A program made the position numbers and the translations under genes. From positions 806,001 through 870,000 of the forward strand of contig NZ_JAGP01000001.1 in the NCBI RefSeq assembly GCF_000526715.1: a stretch of DNA of 64,000 nucleotides, in the 5' to 3' direction. Below are positions 1-9,935 of this stretch, piece after piece. The notes under the pieces were generated by a model that saw nothing but the letters and a program-made list of their open reading frames with translations, made no database searches and was not told where the DNA came from. Within the stretch, counting starts at the first letter, position 1. Each line of letters opens with the position of its first letter. This DNA comes from Hydrogenovibrio kuenenii DSM 12350. GTDB lineage: Bacteria; Pseudomonadota; Gammaproteobacteria; Thiomicrospirales; Thiomicrospiraceae.

Positions 1-215
1 CGCATCATTTAGATAATTTGCAATCTTTCTCGCAAGAGATTAATAAGCATGTGCATGAAGACTGTGAAACACCATCACTTTCGTTTGAAGAGTATAAAGA
101 TAAAATGGCAGATTTCCGTGCGACTATCCATTCTCAGCGAGAGTCAATTGAAAGTCAGCGTATGAAACGCGTTACGTCGGCCTCTATGGATGAAGGTGAA
201 GTTGACCTTTTCTAA
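1..215 (+). CDS. C-terminal part of an unidentified protein (5' end outside window)
   Basis: The frame is open from the first codon of the window (position 3) to the stop at 213-215, so this is the tail of a longer gene, about 70 residues. The visible part is polar and probably helical, with many Glu, Lys, Arg and Ser residues, and ends in the acidic stretch DEGEVDLF. I recognise no domain. A TTG at position 18 could act as a start, but no ribosome site precedes it. A strong hairpin terminator follows 16 bases after the stop. Confidence 0.55.
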   Translation, partial: HHLDNLQSFSQEINKHVHEDCETPSLSFEEYKDKMADFRATIHSQRESIESQRMKRVTSASMDEGEVDLF

Positions 216-230
216 AATAAGCTGAGAGAT

Positions 231-275
231 AATGCCTAATAAAAAAGCCCTTGACGGGCTTTTTTATTAGGCATT
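231..275. terminator. Bidirectional hairpin terminator
   Basis: A perfect 20-bp inverted repeat (231-250 with 256-275) closes a 5-base loop. The AAAAAAGCCC/GGGCTTTTTT core gives a U-run in both directions. It sits between two convergent genes and probably ends both. Confidence 0.9.
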
Positions 276-288
276 TTATTATTTTATT

Positions 289-576
289 TTACATGCCACC
301 CATTTGAGAATTCCAAAGGGTACCAAAAATTAAGCTAAAGAATAAGCCTGTAGCAAATACGATATACCAGTATTTTTTGTAGGTAGTAGCTTTGACTGCG
401 ACTTCTGAGTTTTTGTCTTCATTAGCAGAAGGATCTTTAAAAAATACGACCATAAAACCAATTGCGGCAATAAAGCCAGCAATATTGGCGAAATAATGTA
501 TTTTAGTAACCATTGAAAGAATACCCAGTGTAAGAATGACGGCATAGGTAATTAAAATTAATTTCATGGATTGCAT
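289..576 (-). CDS. Small membrane protein of unknown function
   Basis: The 95-residue product has three hydrophobic segments at about residues 5-22, 28-46 and 68-86. A charged loop (PSANEDKNSEVAVK) lies between the second and third, so it is almost certainly an inner membrane protein. The start MQSMK lies close behind the base-poor leader shared with the divergent gene at 652. No family is recognised and no catalytic motif is visible. It is convergent with the partial gene at the window edge and shares its terminator. That it is a gene rests on length, composition and placement. Confidence 0.6.
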   Translation of the reverse strand: MQSMKLILITYAVILTLGILSMVTKIHYFANIAGFIAAIGFMVVFFKDPSANEDKNSEVAVKATTYKKYWYIVFATGLFFSLIFGTLWNSQMGGM

Positions 577-651
577 ATCAGTTGTCCTAACGCTTTTTTT
601 TAAGAAGATTTATTGTATCCGCTATTGGTTGTTAAGGGGAGGGTAAGCAGA

Positions 652-966
652 TTGTTAAAGTTAGTTTTTTATGTTCCCGAATCTCATTTAGAGCATGTTA
701 AAACGGCATTATTTTCCGTTGGAGCAGGAAAAATAGGACATTATGATAGTTGTTGTTGGCAAGTGCAAGGTCAAGGGCAATTTCGTCCCTTAGAAGGGAG
801 TCAGCCATTTTTGGGTAAACAAGATGAGGTTGAGACTGTTAGTGAATATAAGGTTGAGATGGTTCTAAAGGAAAGCTTGGTGAAAGTGGTTCAGACAGCA
901 TTGTTAGAGGCTCATCCCTACGAAACGCCTGCCTATGATTTTTACGAAATTTTGGATGTAAATTGA
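652..966 (+). CDS. NIF3/YqfO-type C-terminal domain protein (CutA-like fold)
   Basis: The product is 104 residues from the TTG at 652, which lies 8 bases after a strong AGGGGAGGG ribosome site; the TTG at 613 would place that site inside the gene. The sequence opens MLKLVFYVPESHLEHVKTAL, has the central GAGKIGHYDSCCWQ segment and ends with EAHPYETPAYDFYEI. This pattern is typical of the small domain found inserted in or standing apart from NIF3/YqfO dimetal proteins. The family is widespread, but its biochemical role is not settled. The gene is monocistronic, with a long 3' leader to the next terminator. Confidence 0.75.
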   Translation: MLKLVFYVPESHLEHVKTALFSVGAGKIGHYDSCCWQVQGQGQFRPLEGSQPFLGKQDEVETVSEYKVEMVLKESLVKVVQTALLEAHPYETPAYDFYEILDVN

Positions 967-1012
967 TAAATAATAAGGCTATTTATTAGTCTTATCTATA
1001 GGTATAAAAGAA

Positions 1013-1131
1013 TATTATATTAGGAAGGGGTAAAGTATTGGCTTATGATGTGCGCCAGTTGAAACTTCAACTAATCCTCCCACTTGGTATTTAAGATAAT
1101 ACTGACCCCAGAATTTTCTGGGGTTTTTTTA
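1013..1131 (+). ncRNA. Candidate small RNA ending in a strong terminator
   Basis: The 190-base gap after the NIF3-like gene has no credible coding frame but looks structured. A TATTAT-like box lies at 1013-1018. A GTTGA/TCAAC hairpin spans 1058-1071, and an unpaired TCCTCCC (resembling an anti-Shine-Dalgarno) follows at 1075-1081. Next come a GTATT/AATAC hairpin (1087-1102) and a terminator with seven T residues. The same RNA could instead be only the 3' UTR of the upstream gene. The 5' end is a guess. Confidence 0.3.
1105..1131 (+). terminator. Rho-independent terminator
   Basis: The stem ACCCCAGA/TCTGGGGT (1105-1112 with 1117-1124) has a four-base loop and is followed by T residues up to 1130. 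It is oriented for the plus strand and ends the NIF3-like transcript or the candidate small RNA. Confidence 0.85.
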
Positions 1132-1155
1132 TTTCAGAGAAGTCAATTTCGTTGA

Positions 1156-1869
1156 TTAATGAGTAGGCTTATCTTTACTGTATGTAATCAGTTCAATTGT
1201 GAAGACTAATGTTTGGTTAGGTCCGATCACTTTCCCTGCGCCTTTTGATCCATAACCAAGTGAAGGTGGAACAAAAATTTTCCACTTAGAACCAGGTTTC
1301 ATCATTTTTAGAGCTTCAGACCAACCTGCAATGACATTACTCATTTGAATTTCAATAGGCGTTCCTCTTTGGTAAGAGCTATCAAAGACTTTACCATCAA
1401 TGGACGTCCCTTCATAGTTGGCAGTGATGTAATCTTTTTCAGAAGGAGGCGTGCCTTTACCTTTTTTTAGAACAATATACTGAAGGCCACTTTTAGTTAC
1501 TTTTACACCAGGTTTGGTTTTATTTTTTTCTAAGAAAGCTTGTCCTGCTTTGGCGTTTTGCTCACCTAGCATTTTGTGTGCTTCCATTTGTTTTTTCATC
1601 AAGTCTTTTTTAACTTTTTCGACAGCGGTTTCCATGTCTTTTTCAGTTAGACGGATTTTTTGTTTATTCATTACATCAGTCAAACCCAACATTAAAGCTT
1701 TGGAATCAATTTCTAATCCTTGTTTTTCAAAGCTTTTTGCCAAGTCAATTCCCAGTGCATAGCTTGCTTTTTGATTTGCAGTTTTAAGATCTACATTAGC
1801 ATCAGCGGCAAAAACGGCTGGCGCAAGCAAAGATGTGGTGAGTATTGAAATTAAGGCGGTATGTTTCAT
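1156..1869 (-). CDS. Periplasmic FKBP-type peptidyl-prolyl isomerase (FkpA/Mip family)
   Basis: This is a peptidyl-prolyl cis-trans isomerase that helps envelope proteins fold. Of its 237 residues, 1-21 form a signal peptide ending AVFA. Residues 26-120 are the helical FKBP_N dimerisation domain, rich in Lys/Glu coiled-coil heptads. Residues 130-232 are the FKBP domain, with conserved VFDSSY, VIAGWSEAL and the GYGSKGAG/IGPNQTLVF loop that lines the proline pocket. Length and domain order match FkpA and Mip. It is transcribed away from trxB, with a palindromic repeat in between. Whether it is the FkpA or the Mip orthologue cannot be decided from this. Confidence 0.92.
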   Translation of the reverse strand: MKHTALISILTTSLLAPAVFAADANVDLKTANQKASYALGIDLAKSFEKQGLEIDSKALMLGLTDVMNKQKIRLTEKDMETAVEKVKKDLMKKQMEAHKMLGEQNAKAGQAFLEKNKTKPGVKVTKSGLQYIVLKKGKGTPPSEKDYITANYEGTSIDGKVFDSSYQRGTPIEIQMSNVIAGWSEALKMMKPGSKWKIFVPPSLGYGSKGAGKVIGPNQTLVFTIELITYSKDKPTH

Positions 1870-1895
1870 ATCAATCCTTGGATGTGTTAGATAAT

Positions 1896-1925
1896 AAAAT
1901 CTACCAGGCTGGGCCAGGTAGATTT
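1896..1925. repeat. Palindromic copy of the CTGCCAGGCTGGG repeat family
   Basis: AAAATCTACCAGGCTGGG starts at 1896 and is followed by CCAGGTAGATTT in the opposite sense. The AAATCTACC/GGTAGATTT arms can form a hairpin. It is a diverged (TACC for TGCC) member of the repeat seen elsewhere in this window, lying between fkpA-like and trxB. Confidence 0.75.
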
Positions 1926-1979
1926 AAGTGAAATTTGACTATACAAGAAGATGCATTCTTATTCAAACCCTTTTAAAAA

Positions 1980-3260
<1,281 letters not shown>

Positions 3261-5687
3261 ATGCCGGATTATTCTCGATCTCAAGCTTCAAAAAAAAATG
3301 ACGAGCAAGTCGAAGTGTCAAAGCAACCTATTCATTGGATATTAAAAGATGCCATTGTGCTTGCGTGCATTGGCCTGTCGTTTTTCTTATTTTTGGTTTT
3401 GTTTAGTTACCATGGCTCTGACCCAGGGTTTGAAACTGCATCAGCTTCTCAAGATATTCAAAACTATGGTGGTAGAACAGGTGCATGGATTGCATCGCTA
3501 TTGCTATATTTATTCGGCTTGGTCGGGTTTTTGATTCCCTTCGGTATCTTTATGGCCGGCATGGTTACCTTAAAAATTCGTGCGCAAGGGGAAACGGATT
3601 ACCTACATTTTGGTTTGAGCTTAGCCGGACTGATCTTATTAATTATTTCTGGCTCAGCGTTATCAACCTTGTTTCTTTCTCCTGACTTAGGGGCGCTGAA
3701 GTTACCTTATTCCGGCGGCGGTGTTTTGGGATATGAAGTCAGTAATACATTGGTAAATGCCATTGATTTATTGGGTACCACGCTTTTACTACTGATTGTT
3801 TTTGCCGTTGGCATCAGTTTGTTTACCCAGCTGTCTTGGATGTCAATTTTAGATAAAACAGGCCAGTTGACTTGGTTTGTCATCAATAAAGCAAAACCAC
3901 ACTTGCAAGCCTTGTGGGAAAATACAAAAAATAAAACGGATCGTGATGACCAAGAAAGAAGAGCTTATCCGGTAATCGCCTCTAAAGAGGAAGACGAACA
4001 AAAGACACGAAGTCCTATCGTTGAAAAGCTTGCGGAAAAGGTCAAGTCAAAGACTCTATCAGTCTTGGAAAGAAAAGATGAAAAGCTTTCTAATGCGGCT
4101 GATCATGAAATATCTATCGACGGCAGTTCTAATAGTGATGTTTCTGTAAAAGTAGGGCGTAAAGTTTCTTCAAATATTACTGTTCCTGTACATCAAACGG
4201 GGGACTTGCCAAGCGTTGAACTACTTGATCCAATTCCTGATAGTTCAGATGAAGGTTTCTCGGCAGATGAGCTAACATCACTGTCATTGTTGCTAGAAAA
4301 ACGCTTAGAAGAGTTTGGTGTATCTATTAAGGTAGAAGCAGTTCAACCTGGTCCTGTCGTCACGCGTTTTGAAGTTTTACCAGCAGCAGGGGTGAAGGTC
4401 AGTCAAATTTCTAACTTAGCGAAAGATTTGGCTCGTGTTCTATCGGTTAAGTCAGTTCGTGTTGTCGATATTATTCCCGGTAAGGCGGTAGTAGGGATCG
4501 AAATTCCAAATGAAGAACGTGAAGTCGTGAGCTTCCGCGAAGTGATTTCTTCAGAAGAATTCCAAAACTCAAAATCCCCTTTAACGGTTGCTTTGGGGAA
4601 AGATATTTCCGGTAAACCCGTTGTTGCAGATATTGGCAAAATGCCACATCTTCTTGTTGCTGGGACTACGGGTTCCGGTAAGTCGGTTGGGGTGAATAGT
4701 ATGATTCTGAGTTTGCTTTATAAAAGCACGCCAGAAGAAGTTCGCCTTATTATGGTTGACCCAAAAATGCTGGAGTTGTCCATTTATGAAGATATTCCGC
4801 ATTTACTAACGCCAGTGGTAACGGATATGTCTGATGCGGCTAACGCCTTGCGTTGGAGTGTGTTTGAAATGGATCGTCGTTATCAATTAATGGCGAAGCT
4901 CGGTGTGCGAAATATTGCTGGTTTTAATGCCAAAGTGAAGGGCGCTATTGATAGGGGCGAACCGTTGGTTGATCCAATGTATGAGCAAGTTGCCAACTTT
5001 GGGCATGAGCTTGGTGAGCAACCGCCAACACTGGAACCTTTACCTTATATCGTCGTCGTTGTGGATGAGTTTGCCGATATGATTATGGTGGTTGGTAAAG
5101 AGGTTGAACAGTTGATTGCGCGCATCGCGCAAAAAGCGCGTGCCGCCGGTATTCATTTGATTCTGGCAACGCAAAGACCTTCTGTTAACGTAATTACCGG
5201 TCTGATTAAAGCGAATATCCCTACGCGAATTTCCTTTATGGTTAATACCAAAATAGATTCCAGAACCATTCTAGATCAAGGGGGAGCTGAACAGCTTCTT
5301 GGTATGGGGGATATGCTCTTTATGCCGCCTGGTAGCGGTAATCCGCGTCGTGTGCATGGTGCTTTCATGACGGATGAAGAAGTGCATCGAGTTGCCGAGT
5401 TTGTGAAATCTCAAGGTGAACCTCAGTATTTAGAAAGCGTTACTCAAGCTAATGTTGCTGAAAATGGTGGTGGTTTAGAACAAGATGCAGAGCAAGACTT
5501 GCTCTACGATCAAGTGGTTGCATTTGTTACCGACAATCAACGAGTTTCTGTTTCTTTAGTACAGCGTCATTTTAAAATTGGTTATAACCGTGCAGCGCGG
5601 ATTGTTGAAGCAATGGAATCTTCTGGTGTGGTTTCAACAATGAAGTCAAACGGAAATCGTGATGTATTAGCTCCTAAGTCGACCTAG
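3261..5687 (+). CDS. ftsK: DNA translocase FtsK
   Basis: A septum-located ATP-driven DNA pump that moves chromosome dimers to dif and activates XerCD. The 808-residue protein has four membrane helices (about 28-50, 73-103, 115-138, 162-193). A short polar linker (about 200-330) is followed by the RecA-like motor, with Walker A AGTTGSGKS near 466-474 and Walker B VVVVDEFADMI near 597-607. The winged-helix gamma domain (about 740-808) reads KOPS. The linker is much shorter than the one in E. coli FtsK, a common form in other bacteria. A following gap with one repeat copy separates it from lolA. Confidence 0.97.
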   Translation: MPDYSRSQASKKNDEQVEVSKQPIHWILKDAIVLACIGLSFFLFLVLFSYHGSDPGFETASASQDIQNYGGRTGAWIASLLLYLFGLVGFLIPFGIFMAGMVTLKIRAQGETDYLHFGLSLAGLILLIISGSALSTLFLSPDLGALKLPYSGGGVLGYEVSNTLVNAIDLLGTTLLLLIVFAVGISLFTQLSWMSILDKTGQLTWFVINKAKPHLQALWENTKNKTDRDDQERRAYPVIASKEEDEQKTRSPIVEKLAEKVKSKTLSVLERKDEKLSNAADHEISIDGSSNSDVSVKVGRKVSSNITVPVHQTGDLPSVELLDPIPDSSDEGFSADELTSLSLLLEKRLEEFGVSIKVEAVQPGPVVTRFEVLPAAGVKVSQISNLAKDLARVLSVKSVRVVDIIPGKAVVGIEIPNEEREVVSFREVISSEEFQNSKSPLTVALGKDISGKPVVADIGKMPHLLVAGTTGSGKSVGVNSMILSLLYKSTPEEVRLIMVDPKMLELSIYEDIPHLLTPVVTDMSDAANALRWSVFEMDRRYQLMAKLGVRNIAGFNAKVKGAIDRGEPLVDPMYEQVANFGHELGEQPPTLEPLPYIVVVVDEFADMIMVVGKEVEQLIARIAQKARAAGIHLILATQRPSVNVITGLIKANIPTRISFMVNTKIDSRTILDQGGAEQLLGMGDMLFMPPGSGNPRRVHGAFMTDEEVHRVAEFVKSQGEPQYLESVTQANVAENGGGLEQDAEQDLLYDQVVAFVTDNQRVSVSLVQRHFKIGYNRAARIVEAMESSGVVSTMKSNGNRDVLAPKST

Positions 5688-5746
5688 TCAACTTGCACAA
5701 ACTAAAATTTACACATTTAACTTAATATATTAACTAACAGCGGGCA

Positions 5747-5764
5747 CCCAGCCTGGCAGATTTT
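5747..5764 (-). repeat. Single exact copy of the 18-nt repeat
   Basis: CCCAGCCTGGCAGATTTT, the reverse complement of AAAATCTGCCAGGCTGGG, lies 11 bases ahead of the lolA start codon. It may overlap the lolA leader. Confidence 0.85.
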
Positions 5765-5775
5765 GAAGATAACAT

Positions 5776-6426
5776 ATGAAAAAACAATTATTAACTTGGA
5801 TAGGTCTATTGGTTTTAGTAATGGCTAGCTGGCAGGCCCAAGCAGAAGTGCCTAAATCAAAAATAGAGACGTTACATCACTTCTTAGAAAATCTGCATAC
5901 TTTTAAAGCCAACTTTGTTCAAACACAGCCTGACGAAGAGTTGTTTCAATTAAACAAGTCCACTGGGTATGTTGTCTTATCCCGTCCAGGTAAACTGATT
6001 TGGGTTTACAAAAAACCAGATCGCCAAGAAATTATTACCGACAGCTTAAACCTTTGGGTTTATGAGCCAGATATTGATCAAGTCACCGTTCGTCCATTAA
6101 CCTCAGTACAAACTGATTTTCCATTGCGTTGGTTGTTGTATAACGACAGAATTGAAAGTAACTTCAATATCCAGCCTGAAAGCATTAGAGGCGGTGTGAG
6201 TTGGTATAATCTAACGCCGAAAGATTCCACCTTTTTCCAAAGCTTAGAAGTCGCGATTAAAGGCGATCAATTGCAGCAAATCTGGATGTATCAAAGCATG
6301 GATAATGTGACTAAAGTGAAGTTTACCGATATTCAGCAGAATCCAACGATTGCCAGTAACCAGTTTGATTTTAAGCCGCCGGAAGGGGTTGATGTTGTTG
6401 GGCAGCAGGTACAAAACGTTAAATAA
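5776..6426 (+). CDS. lolA: Outer-membrane lipoprotein carrier protein LolA
   Basis: A periplasmic chaperone that takes lipoproteins from LolCDE in the inner membrane to LolB. The product has 216 residues with a signal peptide of about 23 residues (ending SWQAQA). The mature part begins with the typical helix (LHHFLENLHTFKANFVQTQPD). The GYVVLSRPGKLIWVYKKPD hallmark and the RPLTSVQTDFPLRWLL segment follow, as in the half-open beta-barrel family. It lies two bases ahead of rarA, so the two are co-transcribed, the usual order. Confidence 0.95.
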   Translation: MKKQLLTWIGLLVLVMASWQAQAEVPKSKIETLHHFLENLHTFKANFVQTQPDEELFQLNKSTGYVVLSRPGKLIWVYKKPDRQEIITDSLNLWVYEPDIDQVTVRPLTSVQTDFPLRWLLYNDRIESNFNIQPESIRGGVSWYNLTPKDSTFFQSLEVAIKGDQLQQIWMYQSMDNVTKVKFTDIQQNPTIASNQFDFKPPEGVDVVGQQVQNVK

Positions 6427-6428
6427 CC

Positions 6429-7745
6429 ATGAGTTATAAACCACTTTCTGACAGGTTGCGTCCTACTAGCTTAGAACATTATGTTGGGCAAAAACATTTG
6501 CTCGGGACAAATCGTGCTTTATCTAAATTGTTGGATTCAGGGCGTTTACACTCCATGATTTTTTGGGGGCCGCCGGGCACGGGTAAAACCACGCTTGCGA
6601 GATTGATAGCCAAACAATCCGACTTACAATTTATCAGTCTTTCTGCTGTATTGGATGGTGTGAAATCGGTACGCGAAGCAGTGGAACAGGCAAAGCTCCA
6701 TCAAGCACAATTTAACCAAGGCACCTTGTTATTCGTGGACGAAGTCCACCGTTTTAACAAAGCGCAGCAAGATGCATTTTTACCTTATATTGAAGATGGC
6801 ACCTTTATTTTTATAGGTGCAACGACCGAGAATCCATCGTTTGAACTCAATAACGCCTTGCTATCTCGAGCACGGGTCTATGTTTTAAGACCTTTAGAGC
6901 AAGAGGATTTAACTCAGGTTTTGCATCGAGGCATTGAACTGTTAAGTGAAGATTTAGGTGCAACACTTGAGCTAGAACCCCAAGCAGAAGAGTTATTGGT
7001 GCAATATGCTGATGGCGATGCACGTCGGTTGTTAAATTTGCTCGAACAAGCTGTGGATTTTGCCGAGCAAAATCTGCCAGGCAGGGTTGTGCTAACGGCT
7101 GAGCATTGTCGTGAAATCGTTCAGGGCGGTGTGCGTCGCCAAGATAAAGGTGGTGAGCTTTTTTACGATCAAATCTCCGCTTTGCATAAATCGATACGAG
7201 GGTCAGATGCCAATGCTGCTTTATATTGGCTGACACGTATGCTTGAAACGGGCGTGGATGCGCGTTACCTATCAAGGCGTTTGATTCGTATGGCCAGTGA
7301 AGATATTGGTAATGCAGATGTCAAAGCTTTAAGACTTTGTTTGGATGCTGCAGAGTCCTATGAACGACTTGGTTCGCCTGAAGGCGAATTGGCGCTAGCA
7401 CAAGCGGCAGTTTACTTAGCGGTGGCGCCAAAATCCAATGCGGTTTATATGGCATACAAAGCTGCGGTTAGAGATATTCAAGAGCAGGGAACCTCCGAGG
7501 TACCACTTCATTTGCGCAATGCACCAACCAAACTGATGAAGAATTTGGATTATGGTGAAGGCTACCGTTATGCGCATGATGAGCCAGAAGCTTTCGCAGC
7601 GGGAGAATGTTATTTCCCTGAAGATATGCCAGAGCGTGATTATTACCAACCCGTACCAAGAGGGCTGGAAATAAAGATTGCTGAAAAAATGGCAAGACTC
7701 AAGCAGATGAATTTGCAATCGCCAATTAAACGGCGTGAAGATTAA
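6429..7745 (+). CDS. rarA: Replication-associated recombination protein A (MgsA-type AAA+ ATPase)
   Basis: An AAA+ clamp-loader relative that acts at stalled replication forks. Of its 438 residues, Walker A GPPGTGKTT lies near 47-55 and Walker B LLFVDEVHRF near 100-109. The sensor GATTENPSFE and the C-terminal tetramerisation region (LRNAPTKLMKNLDYGEGYRYAHD) are clear. The length is typical. It starts three bases after the lolA stop. A 17/18 match to the window-wide repeat is embedded in frame near residue 215, where it encodes NLPG. Confidence 0.96.
   Translation: MSYKPLSDRLRPTSLEHYVGQKHLLGTNRALSKLLDSGRLHSMIFWGPPGTGKTTLARLIAKQSDLQFISLSAVLDGVKSVREAVEQAKLHQAQFNQGTLLFVDEVHRFNKAQQDAFLPYIEDGTFIFIGATTENPSFELNNALLSRARVYVLRPLEQEDLTQVLHRGIELLSEDLGATLELEPQAEELLVQYADGDARRLLNLLEQAVDFAEQNLPGRVVLTAEHCREIVQGGVRRQDKGGELFYDQISALHKSIRGSDANAALYWLTRMLETGVDARYLSRRLIRMASEDIGNADVKALRLCLDAAESYERLGSPEGELALAQAAVYLAVAPKSNAVYMAYKAAVRDIQEQGTSEVPLHLRNAPTKLMKNLDYGEGYRYAHDEPEAFAAGECYFPEDMPERDYYQPVPRGLEIKIAEKMARLKQMNLQSPIKRRED
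7069..7086 (+). repeat. Near-exact copy of the 18-nt repeat inside rarA
   Basis: AAAATCTGCCAGGCAGGG differs from the window consensus by one base and is read in frame as part of EQNLPGRV. The protein remains intact. Confidence 0.6.
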
Positions 7746-7759
7746 GGCTGGTTTTGGCC

Positions 7760-7790
7760 TAACAAAGCTGTTAGTTGGCATAGATGCCAA
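7760..7790. other. Two adjacent small hairpins between rarA and crcB
   Basis: TAACA/TGTTA (7760-7773) and TTGGCAT/ATGCCAA (7775-7790) sit side by side in the 114-base gap before crcB. Neither is followed by a T-run. They could be processing or regulatory structures. The fluoride riboswitch signature I know is not recognisable here. Confidence 0.4.
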
Positions 7791-7859
7791 AGACAAAGAT
7801 TAATGGAATGAATAAGACGTTTGAAACGTTGATTTAACAAGATTTGGGAGGCAATTATC

Positions 7860-8255
7860 ATGCAAAGTTTTCACATAATGCAATTGTTGGCAGTCGGCGT
7901 TGGCGGTACTTTTGGTGCTATGTCGCGTTTTTTATTATCGAACCAAATGTATGCCTGGTGGGGGCGTGATTTTGTTTGGGGTACGCTTACCGTTAACGCA
8001 CTAGGGTCTTTTTTGATTGGTCTGATGACAATCTTAATGATCGATAAATTGCAATTGGCTCTAGAGTGGCGAGCATTATTGATTGTTGGCTTCCTAGGTT
8101 CATTTACGACATTTTCAACATTTGCTTTTGAAACGCTATTGTTTTTGCAAGAAGGGCTGTTTGAAAAAGCCATGATGAATATCGTTGCCAATGTGGTTCT
8201 ATGTTTGTACATGGTTTGGTTTGGGGTTTGGTCAGGAAAACAGTTTCTTTTATAA
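7860..8255 (+). CDS. crcB: Fluoride-specific ion channel CrcB/Fluc
   Basis: A small dual-topology membrane channel that expels fluoride. Its 131 residues form four membrane helices. The family signatures are GGTFGAMSRF near the first helix, the NALGSFLIG segment of the second helix, and GFLGSFTTFSTF in the third, where the pore-lining Phe and Thr residues lie. A GGGAGG ribosome site precedes the ATG. The lolA-rarA-crcB order matches many gammaproteobacteria, in which serS comes next; here the gcv operon intervenes. Confidence 0.94.
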   Translation: MQSFHIMQLLAVGVGGTFGAMSRFLLSNQMYAWWGRDFVWGTLTVNALGSFLIGLMTILMIDKLQLALEWRALLIVGFLGSFTTFSTFAFETLLFLQEGLFEKAMMNIVANVVLCLYMVWFGVWSGKQFLL

Positions 8256-8336
8256 GATAAATTTTCTCGTCAAGCGCCACATTTTGATAAACTTTTGGCT
8301 TCGAATTTCGCAATTTAATGCAATTAGAGAGACACT

Positions 8337-9461
8337 ATGACAGAGTCCGCCAATCTTCTTAAAACACCCTTTTATGACCTACATGTTGAAGCGGGAGCCA
8401 GAATGGTTCCTTTTGCTGGTTATGACATGCCTGTGCAATATCCTTTAGGCATTAAAAAAGAGCATTTACATACCCGTGAAAAAGCCGGTTTGTTTGATGT
8501 TTCTCACATGGGGCAAGTTAAGCTAAAAGGGGAGAAGGCAGCTCAAGCATTAGAAGCATTGGTTCCAGTTGATATTATTGATTTACCTCTTTTGAAGCAG
8601 CGTTATGCATTGTTTACTAATGACCAAGGCGGTGTGTTGGATGACTTAATGGTCACCAGTGTTGAAGACGGTTTATTTCTAGTGGTCAACGCAGCCTGTA
8701 AAGAGCAAGATATTGCCCATTTAAAGGCGAATTTAGACAGTTCGGTTGAAGTGCAAGTGCTAGATGATAAAGCTTTGTTGGCGCTACAAGGGCCAGAAGC
8801 TAAAACTGTCATGGCGAAACTTGCGCCAGAGTCTGAATCTATGGTGTTTATGACGGCGAAATCGTTGGAAATTGGTGGCATTCCCTGTTTTGTAACACGT
8901 TCTGGTTATACTGGCGAAGACGGTTTTGAGATTTCAGTTGCTAAAGATCAGGCCGAAGCCTTGGCTAAATTATTACTGGCCGACGATGCTGTTGAATGGA
9001 TTGGGTTAGGCGCGCGTGATTCTTTGAGATTGGAAGCGGGTCTGTGTTTATATGGCCATGAGCTTGCAACAGATATCACACCTATCGAAGCCAGTTTAAA
9101 TTGGGCAATCTCCAAAGCCCGACGCCCAGACGGTGAAAGAGCAGGCGGTTATCCTGGCGCTGACATTATAGGCTCACAAATGCAATCTGGCGCACCACGT
9201 AAAAGAGTTGCGTTATTGCCTCAAGGAAAAATGCCAGTTCGTGATGGCGCAGAAATCGTTACCGAAGATCAAACACTTGTAGGTGTGGTAACCAGTGGCG
9301 GGTTTGGGCCTAGTCTGAATGCACCTATTGCCATAGCATTATTGGATTCTAAAGTTGTTCAAAGCCAACAACCACTTTTTGCAATGGTTCGTGGCAAAGC
9401 TATACCTGTTGAAATAACGTCTTTACCGTTTGTAAAACAGAATTATTATCGTGGTGTGTAA
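8337..9461 (+). CDS. gcvT: Aminomethyltransferase, glycine cleavage T protein
   Basis: It moves the methylene group from aminomethyl-lipoyl GcvH to tetrahydrofolate and releases ammonia. The 374-residue length is typical. Visible family blocks are PFAGYDMPVQYP, GLFDVSHMGQ, the folate-site RSGYTGEDGFEI and LGARDSLRLEAGLCLYGHEL. It is first in a gcvT-gcvH-gcvP-gcvR-like operon, with an 81-base gap upstream that is too short for a glycine riboswitch. An AGAGAG sequence gives the ribosome site. Confidence 0.96.
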   Translation: MTESANLLKTPFYDLHVEAGARMVPFAGYDMPVQYPLGIKKEHLHTREKAGLFDVSHMGQVKLKGEKAAQALEALVPVDIIDLPLLKQRYALFTNDQGGVLDDLMVTSVEDGLFLVVNAACKEQDIAHLKANLDSSVEVQVLDDKALLALQGPEAKTVMAKLAPESESMVFMTAKSLEIGGIPCFVTRSGYTGEDGFEISVAKDQAEALAKLLLADDAVEWIGLGARDSLRLEAGLCLYGHELATDITPIEASLNWAISKARRPDGERAGGYPGADIIGSQMQSGAPRKRVALLPQGKMPVRDGAEIVTEDQTLVGVVTSGGFGPSLNAPIAIALLDSKVVQSQQPLFAMVRGKAIPVEITSLPFVKQNYYRGV

Positions 9462-9504
9462 GCACTAAATAAATACCGTTCAGTTGGTTCAGAGGAGATG
9501 AGTG

Positions 9505-9876
9505 ATGAGTCAAATTAAATATACAGAAGATCATGAGTGGATTGAGATTCACGGTGATGGTACTGCGACAATTGGAATTACCGATTTCGCGCAAGAACAA
9601 CTAGGTGATTTGGTGTACGTTGAAGTACCTGAAGAAGGTTCTGTGATTACCAAGGGTGACGCGGTTTCAGTCATCGAATCAGTAAAAGCTGCTTCAGATC
9701 TGATTGCTCCAGTGACAGGAACTATTGTTGAAGTGAATCATGTTTTGGATGATGAACCAGAAATGGTCAATGAAGATCCTATGGGGGCTGGTTGGTTTAT
9801 AAAGGTTCAGATTGACGACGAATCTGAATTGGAAGATTTGATGGATGAAGCAGCATATCAAGCATGTATTGAATAA
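9505..9876 (+). CDS. gcvH: Glycine cleavage system H protein
   Basis: The lipoyl carrier that shuttles the aminomethyl group between GcvP, GcvT and Lpd. The 123 residues start at the ATG at 9505; the overlapping GTG one codon earlier is less likely behind the AGAGGAG site. The lipoylated lysine is K61 in ESVKAASD, inside the usual barrel-sandwich hybrid fold, followed by GAGWFIKVQ. It lies 43 bases after gcvT and 59 before gcvP. Confidence 0.96.
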   Translation: MSQIKYTEDHEWIEIHGDGTATIGITDFAQEQLGDLVYVEVPEEGSVITKGDAVSVIESVKAASDLIAPVTGTIVEVNHVLDDEPEMVNEDPMGAGWFIKVQIDDESELEDLMDEAAYQACIE

Positions 9877-9935
9877 AGCTTTATTCCTAAAGATGGTGTG
9901 ATGTTGTAAAAAAGAGTGATTTAAGAGAAAAGTTT

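Noticed and set aside
7746-7859. Possible fluoride riboswitch ahead of crcB
   Set aside because: Two hairpins are present, but the conserved fluoride-aptamer segments I know are not recognisable, and neither hairpin is followed by a T-run.
8256-8336. Possible glycine riboswitch ahead of gcvT
   Set aside because: The gap is 81 bases, too short for even one usual aptamer plus expression platform, and no aptamer core is seen.
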